A stretch of DNA of 64,000 nucleotides from Budorcas taxicolor (taxonomy: Eukaryota; Chordata; Mammalia; Artiodactyla; Bovidae), in NCBI RefSeq assembly GCF_023091745.1, contig NC_068920.1, positions 122,048,622 through 122,112,621 on the forward strand, read 5' to 3'. Position 1 is the stretch's first letter, and each line of letters begins with the position of its first letter. Under the pieces are notes generated by a model. That model saw nothing but the letters and a program-made list of their open reading frames with translations, made no database searches and was not told where the DNA came from. This document shows positions 44,410 to 55,287 of this stretch, in pieces. The position numbers were made by a program, and so were the translations under genes.

Positions 44410-44594
44410 GGGACTTCCCCTGAGGTTCCAGTGGTTAAGACTCCACACTCCTAATGCAGGAGCCTGGGTTCAATTCCTGGTAAAGAAACTAGATCCCACA
44501 TGCCCCAACTAAGAGATTCCGTGTGCCACAACTAAAGCTCTCGAGTGCCGCAACTGAGATCTAGTGCAAACAAATAAATAAATAATTTTTTAAA
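44410..44594 (+). repeat. CHR-2 type SINE
   Basis: 'gggacttcccctgaggttcc' head, gttcaattcctggtaaagaa, 'acatgccccaactaagagat', and an (AAAT)n tail at 44568-44583. Confidence 0.87.
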
Positions 44595-44647
44595 GAGATC
44601 TTTGCTAGCCATATATTACTATTAGAGCTCTTGTTAACTGGCCTGTC

Positions 44648-44820
44648 CAGTCACCAGCAGTGTGACCTTGGACAAGTTAACTTTTCTGGGTCTCACTGTC
44701 CTCATGTGTAAAATGTCACGTTGTTAACAAGTTCAAATGAATACATGGAAAATCTTTAGGTATGCAGCTGGTGCCTCCCCTTACCCAAAATGCTCAATAA
44801 ATATTAGCTCTTATTATCTG
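44648..44820 (+). repeat. MIR SINE
   Basis: Sense MIR: 'cagtgtgaccttggacaagt', 'ctgtcctcatgtgtaaaatg', 'atgctcaataaatattagct'. The 5' head is missing. Confidence 0.78.
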
Positions 44821-45699
44821 TAGCTCAGGCTTGCTTTTATGATTTGGTTTGATTAGTTTATCTGCTGTTTGTACCAAGATAGGGTCATTTGGGAACATAG
44901 AGTTTCCACTTGGTATCACTGCAAAGTTTGAATAAAATCACGTACGCCTGTGCTGGGAAAGGTTGGAGATGCTTCAGAAATGTTCTTACGGAAGATTACA
45001 CCTGCCACTAGGTGGTGGCTAATTTAGTGTTACAACTAACACAAAGAATGAAAAATAAAACTTTCCTTAAATCTAACCTCACTTGGTAATATAATAGGAC
45101 ACTTAATGGCTCACTCTCTCACTTGTTCAAGAAAAGGCAGTTAAAGAACTTCACAAAACAGTTAGTTGCAAAGCCTGAAGAGAGTGCACCTCTCAAAAGC
45201 AACTCCTTTCCTCTGCAGGAATACATTATCACTAGGCCTTGGGGTCAGCCTGCCTCTGGGTTTTGAGAGAGAATGTGCTGGCTTGAGGCAGACCTCTGGA
45301 CCAATTTACCATGAGATCTGATCAAAAAGCCCATGAGAAGAAGAAAGAAGCTGTGAGCTTCCAAATAACTACATGGTAAAGAATTCACAGGACTTGAAAT
45401 GCAACATCTGATCTAGACCAGAATGTTCTTTTGAGAAACACAAAGGAGGAATTATTGTAAATGTGATATGTTAACTGGCCCAGTAGGAGGAGGAAGACAA
45501 CAATGTCAAAAAAATATTTTTAAAATTTTATTGCTTAAATCCTGGGGTGAGGGGAAAGCCAACAAACTTTTAGGTTCATCTTTGCTACATACCTTACCAA
45601 AGGGGCTAAAACATTTGATACAAGGTCATTTTAGATGTTAAAACAAGAAAACATGGAAGCATAAGTATCATATCTAAAACATAAATCACAGCAAATAAT
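44821..45699. other. no gene seen
   Basis: Unassigned. The TTTTTAAAATTTTATTG near 45515 may be an L1 remnant. Confidence 0.35.
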
Positions 45700-45920
45700 T
45701 GGGAAAGGGATGGGCCAGATAGCTGAGGGGGATTAAGAGTATAAACTACCAGATATAAAATAAATAAGATTAAGAATGTCATGTACAGCATAGGGAATAT
45801 TGCCAATATTTTACAAATAACTTTATATAGACTATAATTTATAAAAATATTGAATCACTATGTTGTACACCCGAAACTGATATAATATTGTTAAGTCAAC
45901 TATAATTCAATTAAAAAATT
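45700..45920 (+). repeat. L1 3' end
   Basis: Sense L1: 'aataagattaagaatgtcat', gtacagcatagggaatattgc, 'ttgaatcactatgttgtaca', 'gtcaactataattcaattaa', then an A-rich end. Confidence 0.7.
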
Positions 45921-46904
45921 TTAACCACAGCAAATTTTTATAGAGACTTGGCTAGTTTTGGTGAGGAAAAAATTCTTGTATTTTCATGGCGTCTACCTTC
46001 ATAATGTAACCTTGAGGAGGGACTAATACTAGAGTTACTGGAAAGTCATTATTGTATGACAGCTTCTACAATTAGTCTATGATTAATAGGTCCCTGATGG
46101 AAATTAACTCTGAGGAAAGCATCATAGGGAAACTCAGTTTTAATCTAGGGTTTTGCAACTTCACGCAAATGGCAGTGACCTAAGGAGCAAAAGAGGTTAA
46201 TTGAAGTGGGTTGTTACTAAATTGTTTGAGTTCAACCTTAGTTTTCTTATCTTATTAAAAAGGTAATGAGTTTTCAAGACAAATATTGTGAACGCCTCAT
46301 GAGTAGAAAAAATAAGTTATTAGTCAAATGGCTATAGTCCATCAGGAAGGAAAGAATTAAAAGAGAAAGAGAAAGTTGAACTTGATACTTCCAAGTTTAG
46401 TATCAGAACCTTGGAGTCTGGATCTTGCTCATTTGTGGAATCCTGAGTAGTTAACTTAGTTTCCCTATGTATGGAATTGAGTAAATAACTTAATCTTTCT
46501 GGTATAGATTAGGAATACTTTATGAACATTCCGTCAATGTCTACACAGCAAAAAATTAAGAAGGGATTGTTGATAGCCTGGCTTACATGATCAGTGAAGA
46601 TAGCAGAACCAGTTAAGACAAGTCTGAGATTAACTGCCCTTGACTCGCCAGCCTTGATTACTTATATGACCTTAATTAGCCAGTTTGGTGCAGACGTCCC
46701 TTCACTCTGTACTCAGCAAATTTGACTGTAGAGTTGTTTTCCTCCCCTCCTAAAATAAGCAATGTTTCCATTATTAAGATCTAAAAGAAAAATTTTAAAG
46801 ATGAATAAACACTAGAGGGTAGAGAATTTTCGCTGATTGAACCTCCACTTTCTATTTTCTTGTATCACCCAAAGGGTGGCTTCTCACTCCCTGGGTCACC
46901 TGAC
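45921..46904. other. no gene seen
   Basis: AT-rich, unassigned. A purine-rich patch (aaagagaaagagaaagttga) lies at 46357-46378. Confidence 0.35.
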
Positions 46905-47190
46905 TCTAGCTCAATGGCTCTCAAGCTTTTTTTAAAATTAATTTTTATTGGGGTATAGTTGATCTGCAATGTCGTGTTAGTTTCTCCTGTAGAGCAGAAA
47001 GGATCAGTTATACATTACATATATTCACTCTTTTTCCATATAGGTCATTACAGAGTATTGAGACAAGTTCCCTGTGCTGCACAGTTCAGTTCAGTCCAGT
47101 CGCTCAGTCGTGTCCGACTCTTTGAGACCCCATGAATCGCAGCACGTCAGGCCTCCCTGTCCATCACCAACTCCTGGAGTTCACTAAGAC

Positions 47191-48104
47191 TCACTCCATC
47201 AGGTCAGTGATGCCATCCAGCCATCTCATCCTCTGTCGGCCCCTTTTCCTCCTGCCCCCTATCCCTCCCAGCATCAGAGTCTTTTCCAGTGAGTCAACTC
47301 TTTGCATGAGGTGACCAAAGTACTGGAGTTTCAGCTCCAGCATCATTCCTTCCAAAAAACACCCAGGACTGATCTCCTTTAGAATGGACTGGTTGGATCT
47401 CCTTGCAGTCCAAGGGACTCTCAAGAGTCTTCTCCAACACCACAGTTCAAAAGCATCAATTCTTTGGTGCTCAGCCTTCTTCACAGTCCAACTCTCACAT
47501 CCATTCATGACCACTGGAAAAACCATAGCCTTGACTAGACAGACCCTTGTTGGCAAAGTAATGTCTCTGCTTTTGAAGATGCTATCTAGGTTGCTCATAA
47601 CTTTCCTTCCAAGGTGTAAGCATCTTTTAATTTCATGGCTGCAACCACCATCTGCAGTGATTTTGGAGCCCCAAAAAATAAAGTCTGACACTGTTTCCAC
47701 TGTTTCCCCATCTATTTCCCATGAAGTGATGGGACCAGATGCCATGATCTTCGTTTTCCGAATGTTGAGCTCTAACCCAACATTTCACTCTCCTCTTTCA
47801 CTTTCATCAAGAGGCTTTTTAGTTCCTCTTCACTTTCTGCCAGAAGGGTGGTGTCATCTGCATATCTGAGGTTATTGATATTTCTCCTGGCAAACTTGAT
47901 TCCAGCTTGTGCTTCCTCCAGCCCAGCGTTTCTCATGATATACTCTGCATAGAAGTTAAATAAGCAGAGTGACAATATACAGCCTTGACGGACTCCTTTT
48001 CCTATTTGGAACCAGTCTGTTGTTCCATGTCCAGTTCTAACTGTTGCTTCCTGACCTGCATACAGATTTCTCAAGAGGCAGGTCAGGTGGTCTGGTATTC
48101 CCAT
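47191..48104 (-). pseudogene. BovB ORF2 fragment (reverse transcriptase and C-terminal region)
   Basis: Two minus-strand frames, 48104-47772 and 47745-47191, are the same protein broken by a frameshift near 47770. The first holds the motif B region with a Leu where other copies have the Pro of SPCLFN, then YADD. The second holds the conserved Cys, Trp and Arg-rich C-terminal segment and ends early. Non-functional. Confidence 0.85.
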
Positions 48105-48125
48105 GTCTTTCAGAATTTTCCGCAG

Positions 48126-48370
48126 GGAGGAGCTACCCCACGCCGGAGGCCAGGGGCGGTGGCTGGGAGGAGCTACCCGATGCCCGAGGCCAGGGGTGGC
48201 AGCCCATGTCCAAGGAGCCGTGGCTGCCTGGGCACAGGAGGGCTGAGAGGAGACACACTACGTTCAAGGTCAGGAGCGGCAGCGATGAGGAGATACCCCT
48301 CGTCCAAGCTAAGGAGCAGCGGCTGCACTTTGCTGGAGCAGCCGTGAAGAGATACCCCATGTCCGAGGTA
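48126..48370 (+). repeat. BovB 5' leader repeats
   Basis: Five imperfect, GC-rich direct repeats with the core GAGGAG(C/A)TACCCC followed by CG and CCAAGG-like text start near 48126, 48165, 48245, 48284 and 48343. They match the 5' end of full-length BovB copies and may be its internal promoter array. Several CpGs persist here, unlike the surrounding DNA. ORFs across this part (for example 48044-48373) are fortuitous. Confidence 0.7.
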
Positions 48371-48910
48371 TGAGAAACCCAAGTAAGACGGTAGGTGTTG
48401 CAAGAGGGCATCAGAGGGCAGACACACTGAAACCATAATCACAGAAAACTAGTCAATCTAATCACACGGTCCACAGCCTTGTCTAACTCAATGAAACTAT
48501 GCCATGCCCTGTGGGGACACCCAAGACGGGTGGGTCATGGTGGAGAGGTCTGACAGAATGTGGTCCACTGGAGAAGGGAATGGCAAACCACTTCAGTATT
48601 CTTGCCTTGAGAACCCCATGAACAGTGCTGTACAGTAGGTCCTTATTAGTTATCTATTTTATATGTGGTAGTGTGTATATGTCAATCTCAATCTCTGAAT
48701 TTATCCCTCCCCCTGTCTTTCCCCCTTGGTAACCATGAGTTTGTTTTCTATATCCAGTGACTCTCAAACTTGACTAGTTTCAGACTCACTTCGAAAACAG
48801 ATGGCTGGGTTCTGACTCACTGGGTCTGAAGTGAGACCTGAGAATTTGCCTTTTTAACAGGTTCCCAGTAATGCTGATGCTGCTCTGCCTGGGACTATAC
48901 TTTGAGAACC

Positions 48911-49989
48911 ACAAAGAGAGTTGGCCTCCTGTCAGCTTATAATCTGAGCCATCAGTGTCCCCATAACCACCCTCTCTCCCCCCACTTCACCCCCAAACCT
49001 TTATCTCCTCCTTGGGTCCTTGCTTCCATCACTGTAAGTAACCAATGGGATCCTTGACCTCCAGCTCCTCCCTCTGGGTGGCCCCTGCTGGGAGCTGATG
49101 TGAAGAAGTCTTACTTTCCTGAACCCTCTCTAATGAAAGACTCCTGATTTTTTTAAAATGAAAGGATAGAAATAACTAGAGGGAATTACAAACAGAATGT
49201 GTGAAAATAATGTGAAATGGAGGCTGAATGTGACTGTTCTAGTACACAGAAGCTTGGATTGGAAACCCCGTTTTTGGCAAACTGGGGAAGGTGCCTCCGT
49301 TATTAAGGCCACTGTGCACCATATCAGTGATTTCTACTCCTGGCTTCGAAAAGATTTTAGAGGTGCTCTAACTGAACCTTACTCTGCACTGAGGCATGAG
49401 ATCCAGATGCGTGCTCTGGCTTATCTAGGGTGCCTTTGCTATTAAGTTCAAGACTCTGGTTCTCTCCCAGAGACTACCGAGCTTTGTAAAATCTCATGGT
49501 AGAGAAATTTTACAGTCTGTCTGGGTTTAGGCTCCAATTTTCTGAAGAACTGAAGGAAACAAAGTGAGCTTTTTGGTTTCAAAACATGAAGATAAGGAAA
49601 GACTACAGAGAAGGCCCAGACTTTTATCAGAGCTTCTCTGCATTTTTCAGGAACCTCCCAGTGAGCTCCAAAAAATCTTTCTATGGTTGCCACACAACCA
49701 ACATAGCAACCAGAAAAGGAAAAAAGGAAGCTAAGGGTGAGGTCTGAACAAAGGTTTCCCTTTCCTTCTCGAGTTCCTCTTTTAGTATGTGATGCTATAG
49801 AGACAAGGTCCAATGACATCAGCATCTTTGGTGAAAAGGAAGACAGAAGTCTTCCCAAAAAGGTCTACAGAGAAGGGACCAATGTGTATGTTCAGCAGCT
49901 TAATTAGTGGAAACACCATCTGAATGTGGCCTTACTTGCAGGTTTGGGCCCAGATTCATCTGTGACTTGGCTTAATTTAAAACAAGTGA
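48911..49989. other. no gene seen
   Basis: No repeat recognised. A minus-strand frame of 136 codons (49858-49448) is the longest unexplained ORF in the window. It has no family resemblance or neighbours that would support it. GGTTGC and GCAACC form inverted arms near 49685-49711. Confidence 0.4.
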
Positions 49990-50130
49990 AATATAAGGTA
50001 CTGATTATGTGCCAGGTAAGTGTTATGGGAGATAGATAAGCATGACATGGATTCTGCTTTCAAGGAATCTATTATCTAGAAGGGGAGAGAAGACCTACAT
50101 ACAAACCACTAAGACAGAATGTGACTATAC
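49990..50130 (-). repeat. L2 LINE 3' end
   Basis: Antisense L2: 'gtactgattatgtgccaggt', 'ttcaaggaatctattatcta', 'gacctacatacaaaccacta'. Confidence 0.72.
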
Positions 50131-51524
50131 TGTTAAAGGGGGAAAATCAAAGTTCTTTGCCAGTCCTGGGCTATGGTTGAAAATTGGGTCTTAGCCAATA
50201 TCCCATGCATCTGGGCCACTGTCAGAATTTAGAGAAGGCTGAAGTAGAGACCTGTGCCACAGAGTTGGTGGCCACTGGGGGACTGGATGATAAAGAGGGT
50301 ATCAGTTGATTGCAGAAGAAACTACATACTTCTAATTAGCTATTTGTGATCACTGAGGGCAATTTTCAGTTTTAATCTATATATTTGCATCATTAATTTT
50401 GGTGTGGTCCTTCTTCCTACTTACAAATCGGTGCTCGTAAATGACCAATGGTTGTTCTTTTCACTTAAGTAGTTAAGCAACTAAATGATTGCATGCTGCA
50501 AATTCAGGGGTTTGCAGACAAATACAACTGTGTTAGTGGTTGCGTAACCCCACACTGGAAATGGAAAATTAACAGGCAACCTGTGAAAATTGCTACTGCT
50601 TCTGAACTATCAAGAAATAAAATTACATATTTGATCTTTGGGACATAATAGAGGAGGTAGATATCTATCTTAGACAAGCAACACAGCAAAGTTCTAAGTA
50701 GCTTTGTTATTTAAGTGAGTTGGATCTATAACAACAACAAAAATAAAACCAAATCATGAGATCTGAATATTTTGAGGCCATTCCAATTTCGGTTCAAATG
50801 GGTCTGGAAATAAAGCGTAAGTACATCCAAAGTAGGGAGTTTAAAATTTTGTGTAGCCGAAATGGCTAAGAGATCACCCAAAATTCATCTTCCTCCTTCC
50901 ATAACGGAATTGTTGCTGTGAGGTGGATTGAAGCCCAAAGAAAGAGATGATCCCATAAAGAATCCTATGTTCCTGCAACCCCATAACCACCTGCCTCTGC
51001 CCACCCTCTCCGCCTTGAATGAATGCCAGGAGAGGGATACCAGAAGGATTCAGACAGAGTTGAAACAGAAAAACCTTTCCACTTTTCAGTTTTGTATGAG
51101 GGTGGGCCCTTCACGCAACTGGACTCTTTCAGAAGCACTAGAAGAAAAGGGTAGGGTCATTCTGGAGTTCCAGGGGCCTTGGAGACAGGCATGCTGGGTG
51201 AATGTGTGAGATGGAATGTGGGCAGGGGTAGAAGGGAATGCTTGTGATGGAGTCAAAGTGACACAAATGCCCAGAGGCTGCAACTAGCTAATCCCTGGGC
51301 ACCTTGGGCAGGCCATTCTTATCTCTCTTGCTCAGCATGTTGGTTAGGCTCCTGAGAAGTGAGTAATTAAAAAAAAGTAAAAGTAAATCTTGTCATAAGA
51401 AAAAAATGCAAACATGCTCCAATAGGTTGAAAAAGAATTATTAGGTATTATGTGCGTGTATCTGATTATTATGACCAAGGACTTTATGTCCACAAATGTT
51501 AAGTTTATGGGAAAGAAGTGCATG
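50131..51524. other. no gene seen
   Basis: Unassigned. A 93-codon open frame at 50928-51209 has no recognisable character. Confidence 0.35.
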
Positions 51525-51726
51525 TATGCATGCTCAGTCATGTCCAACTCTTTGCAACCCCATGGACTGTAGCCCACCAGTCTCCTCTGTCCATGGCATT
51601 TTCTAGGCAAGAATACTGGAGTGGGTTGCCCTTTCCTTCTCCAGAGGATCTTCCTAACCCAGGGATCAAACTCGCATCTCTTGCAGTGCAGGTGGCTTCT
51701 TTACCACTGCGCCACCTGGGAAGCTC
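51525..51726 (-). repeat. Bov-tA SINE
   Basis: Antisense Bov-tA from 'gcatgctcagtcatgtccaa' to the head complement 'gcgccacctgggaagctc'. Confidence 0.93.
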
Positions 51727-53269
51727 ACATAAAGACATAAAAATGATTATCTACAAACTAGAGAATAGTTTGTGATGATGTCTAAGTTGCAGAGACAGTA
51801 GCTTGCAGCCAGTAAAGTTGTCATTCTCCACAGTCTCCACTGCATCCATGATAGGAACACAAGGTTGGAAGTTTGTCGTGCTCAAGGCTATGTGCTACTA
51901 AAAATCTAATTGGCTCTCTCACACCATCCTCTGGCTGTGGTCTCACTCAAGTCATATCAGTCATTCATTTTAACATATTCTGTTTGGTGGTTAACTTCCA
52001 TTTTTACCTTGTCATTTGCTATTTCTTGGCAATGTTAATGGATGTATTGTAGCCAGAAAAGGTGGATGGTGAACAGGACTGGGCTTAGCTCCTCACTGCA
52101 TAGGGTATTATATCACGTTCCTCTGGCCACCAGCAACTCTCTCCAAACTACACCGTCAGCTCCAATTCCAAGATATTTTGGTGGGTTTAACTAGTCTTAT
52201 TATTCCCGAACTAGTTTTTATTTCCTCTTTGTTTTATTAAAAAATGAAAATAAATGTGTGAACATTGGTAAGTTGGTGTATTGTGTGAGATGAAGCCTTG
52301 GCAACAGTGTGTAAAATCTACATCTAGGAATAGTTGAAACCAGGAGTCAAACTGTGCAATGCTTAGTATTACAGGCTTTGGTGAACAAAAGGGATATAAA
52401 ATAAACAGGCAACTTTTGCTTCTTCCTTTCACCTGAAAGGTAGTTAGTGAAGTCCATGTTGCTCATACCAAAAAAATATACACTGAAGTGTTAAAAATAC
52501 AGCAGGAGAAGATTGATTTTTTTTTTTAAAGCCAAATCTTGGCATTAACAAAGCACAAGTATTGCGATTCAAACTTTATAATTTGTAGATGTGCTTTCAC
52601 ATTTGTATTCCTATTATTTCTAGTCTGTTTTCCCAGAAGAGCCAAGTAGGGTTGTAGATGAAGGAACTGGCTGAACAGGAGGCCATAAAAGTGATGGAAC
52701 ACCCAGATGGGATATAAGAAACTAAATATTGATCTTTGTTCTTTCAGTGAGGACTTCCAAGTTTCTAGGGATGTCATCACAGCTATGGTGGCATTGGTTA
52801 ATCTGATCTGCTGTTCAGCTGTGGTCTTGAACAGTGTTGAAAGAACACTTTGTTCAGGAGCTTCAGCTGACAACCAGAGAGCTCTCTGAAGCAAGGGTTA
52901 TAGAGAGAACATTCCTTTCCATGTGTTATGTAAGATATTCAAGGTATGCAGGACTCTGAGGCAATGAATAAAACTTGTTTTTAAAAATGATATAACTAAA
53001 AATATGACACAGCATATACATTCAAATTAGTATTTATCCTTCAAAGAGTTATGTTGGAAGACATATCCTAGCAAAGCACTGCTCAAAGCATTTTGGAACT
53101 TTTTGTTTCAGAGTTGCTTTCAGAACCAGGGTTAGGGATTGTGAACCACTTAGGACTAAATACTTAGCATTTCATCTCAATTTTTAGCCATGACACAAAA
53201 GGCTGATTACTTTTCTCCCCTGTAGACTTAACTCCAAATAACTTATGATTTTTAGAAAAAGTACCTACT
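51727..53269. other. no gene seen
   Basis: Unassigned. Overlapping opposing ORFs of 60 and 122 codons at 52526-52894 do not resemble a protein family. Confidence 0.35.
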
Positions 53270-53540
53270 CATTTATTCATTTATCCATTGATTAATGTAA
53301 TCAATTAAATATCCATTCAGTGTCCCATATGCCAGGCTATATGTTAGAAGCTGAGGATTCAGTGTTGCACAGGACAGAAATGTTCCCTGCTCTGTTGGAG
53401 CTGAGGTTATAATAGGAAAGACAGACTAAAACCATCCCCACAGCAACATGCTAACAAACAAATTTTAAAAATACTTGCCAGTTGGGGTAAATAGTATAAA
53501 GGAAACAGATAAGGGGTTGAGTTAGAGAAATAACAAGAAG
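53270..53540 (-). repeat. L2 LINE 3' end
   Basis: Antisense L2: 'tcatttatccattgattaat', 'cccatatgccaggctatatg', 'ctgctctgttggagctgagg'. Confidence 0.7.
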
Positions 53541-54636
53541 ACAGTTAGATGGGAAAGGTGACTTTAAGCACAAATTTAGCCTTTAAAAACATCTACTTGC
53601 CACCACTGAGAGTATTCAAATGAATACATTTTAATTTTGAAGGACAATCTTGAAGCCTGGGTGGACTGGGCACAGCCCACTTTTCCCACAGCAAAAATTT
53701 TTTTCTGTAGGATGTGAAAGTGTAACCCTAATCAACAAAGTAGCCTCAAATGTGATACCTCAGTTGCCACAAACAATCTGTGATAACAAATAAGTTGTAT
53801 GTCACTTGGCAGCCCTGGCCAACTGACGATAGCTGTTCTTTTTGGATTAAACAAACACACACACACACACTTTTCTCCCCAGATGGCAGAGCCATTGCGA
53901 CTGTCCCATTTGCAAGGCTCCAGGATTTTTAATCCTTCATCTACTGAGGCTCTCAGAATCCCCTGGGAAATGTCTTGGAGGTCCCCAGCACTGCAGAGGC
54001 AGCATTACTTCATGCTATGCCCAGGACTTGCAGGCCAAAGTGGAACAGCATCAGTAGTGTGTTTATATTCTCAGACTCCTCTGGGATGACACCAGTGATC
54101 TTGAGAGACATCCCGAGGCTATGCCCTGGCTTCCTGGGAAACCATGCTGAGAACATTGGTGGTGTCTGCTATGGGCTTGGAATGGGTCATATAGTGTCAG
54201 TTTGACTATCATTGGCAATGTTAAGTTTGATCATAAGATTAAGGTGGTATCTGACAGATTTCTTCATTGTACAGGTAACTTTCTCCCTTAAGAGTATTAA
54301 GAAATAGCCTTAATATTGGTAAAATTTTGAGATTATGTTAATTTCTTGTTCTCCAGCAGTATTTGATTGCCAGATGAGTTGCCCAAGTTCACAGCTAGTA
54401 AATCACAAAACAGTTACAGGCATTCTATTTCTCCAGCTCCCAGGCTCAACAACTTTCACTCTGCGATGACGGTTTCATTCATTAGCACATGAACGTTTCA
54501 AGTAGAATGTGAAGAAGTCAGGGTTTTTAAAGACTCTAAGAAAATCTAGATGCTATTTAGATCTTCACAGTTTATTAAGTATACAAAAAAATAAAAGTTT
54601 CATTAGAAACTCCTATTTTGTGGGAAATAGATTTTT
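53541..54636. other. no gene seen
   Basis: (CA)n at 53855-53870. Two overlapping plus-strand frames (53799-54205) are not recognisable. Confidence 0.4.
53855..53870. repeat. (CA)n microsatellite
   Basis: Eight AC units. Confidence 0.88.
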
Positions 54637-54648
54637 CTTGATGTGGCT

Positions 54649-54862
54649 TCCTTGGACATCCCAGGTGGCTCAGACGGTAAAGCATCTGCCTACAATGCAG
54701 GAGACCCGGGTTCAATCCCTGGGTCTGGAAGATCTCCTGGAGAAGGAAATGGCGTATTCTCCAGTATTCTTGCTTGGAAAATCCCATGGACGGAGGAGCT
54801 GGTAGGCTACAGTCCCTGAGGTCTCAAAGAGTCAGACAGGACTGAGTGACTTCACTTTCACT
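54649..54862 (+). repeat. Bov-tA SINE with target duplication
   Basis: Sense Bov-tA with intact B-box-like gggttcaatccctgg. A 12-bp duplication with one mismatch, CTTGATGTGGCT (54637-54648) and CTTAATGTGGCT (54863-54874). Confidence 0.94.
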
Positions 54863-54904
54863 CTTAATGTGGCTAAGGAAGCAATAACGGGTAACACTGC
54901 TAAG

Positions 54905-55042
54905 TAGGGGGAAGATCCCCTGAAGGAGGAAATGGCAACCCACTCCAGTATTCTTGCCTGGAGAATTCCATGGATAGAGGAGCCTGGAAGGCTACAGTCC
55001 ATGGGGTTGCAAAGAGTCGGACACGACTGACGGACTAAGCCC
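54905..55042 (+). repeat. 5'-truncated Bov-tA SINE with target duplication
   Basis: Lacks the tRNA head and starts at tagggggaagatcccctgaa. Perfect 11-bp duplication ACACTGCTAAG (54894-54904 and 55043-55053), so the truncation happened on integration. Confidence 0.94.
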
Positions 55043-55176
55043 ACACTGCTAAGAAGATGAGTTGTTGCTATTATTATTCAAAAGAAACACACAAATGTTG
55101 GGGCCAATTCTCCTGCCCTCAAATATCCTTAAGCAGATTTGGATCCTGTTTCCTCTGCCCTTCTTCACTTATAATT

Positions 55177-55287
55177 CTTTTTTTGGCTACTTATCTCATG
55201 GGATCTTAGATCCCTGACTAGGGATCAAAGCTGGGACCTTGGGAGTGAAAGCACAGAATCCTAACCACTAGACCACCAGGGAATTCT
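55177..55287 (-). repeat. CHR-2 type SINE
   Basis: Antisense: T-run, 'gatcttagatccctgactag', 'cctaaccactagaccaccag', ending ggaattc. AATTCTTT and AATTCTCT at the edges may be the target duplication. Confidence 0.85.

Larger units (their letters stand above)
47085..48624 (-). mobile_element. BovB LINE with inverted 5' end (twin-priming type)
   Basis: 47085 to about 48125 is antisense BovB from the 3' terminus through the C-terminal region into the reverse transcriptase. Minus-strand frames carry GKGVRQGC...FNFYAEYIM (motif B region), YADD, and YGCESWTVKKAEHQRIDAFE. From 48126 to 48624 the strand flips: the plus strand reads the BovB 5' leader repeats and the start of the body down to gaaccccatgaacagt. 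The endonuclease and front of the reverse transcriptase are missing. A single 11-bp duplication with one mismatch, GTGCTGCACAG (47074-47084) and GTGCTGTACAG (48625-48635), encloses both parts, so they arrived as one event. Confidence 0.88.
46929..48759 (-). mobile_element. L1 3' end, split by BovB
   Basis: Antisense L1: T-run, 'tttttattggggtatagttg', 'cctgtgctgcacag', then after the BovB 'acagtaggtccttattagtt' and 'aaccatgagtttgttttcta'. A 12-bp duplication with two mismatches flanks it, GCTCTCAAGCTT (46917-46928) and ACTCTCAAACTT (48760-48771). Confidence 0.88.
46905..48910 (+). mobile_element. MER5A-like hAT MITE, split by an L1
   Basis: The left terminal inverted repeat remnant ('caatggctctcaagctt') is at 46912-46928. 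The rest continues at 48757: 'ctgagaatttgcctttttaa', 'aatgctgatgctgctctgcc', and the right end tttgagaaccac at 48899-48910. The L1 between duplicated part of the left terminal repeat. Confidence 0.75.

Noticed and set aside
48044..48373. Plus-strand ORFs in the BovB leader repeats
   Set aside because: GC-rich repeat translated in two frames. The match to BovB leader sequence explains it.
49448..49858. 136-codon minus-strand ORF with no repeat origin that I can see
   Set aside because: No family resemblance, splice context or conserved motif. A frame of this length occurs by chance in 64 kb.
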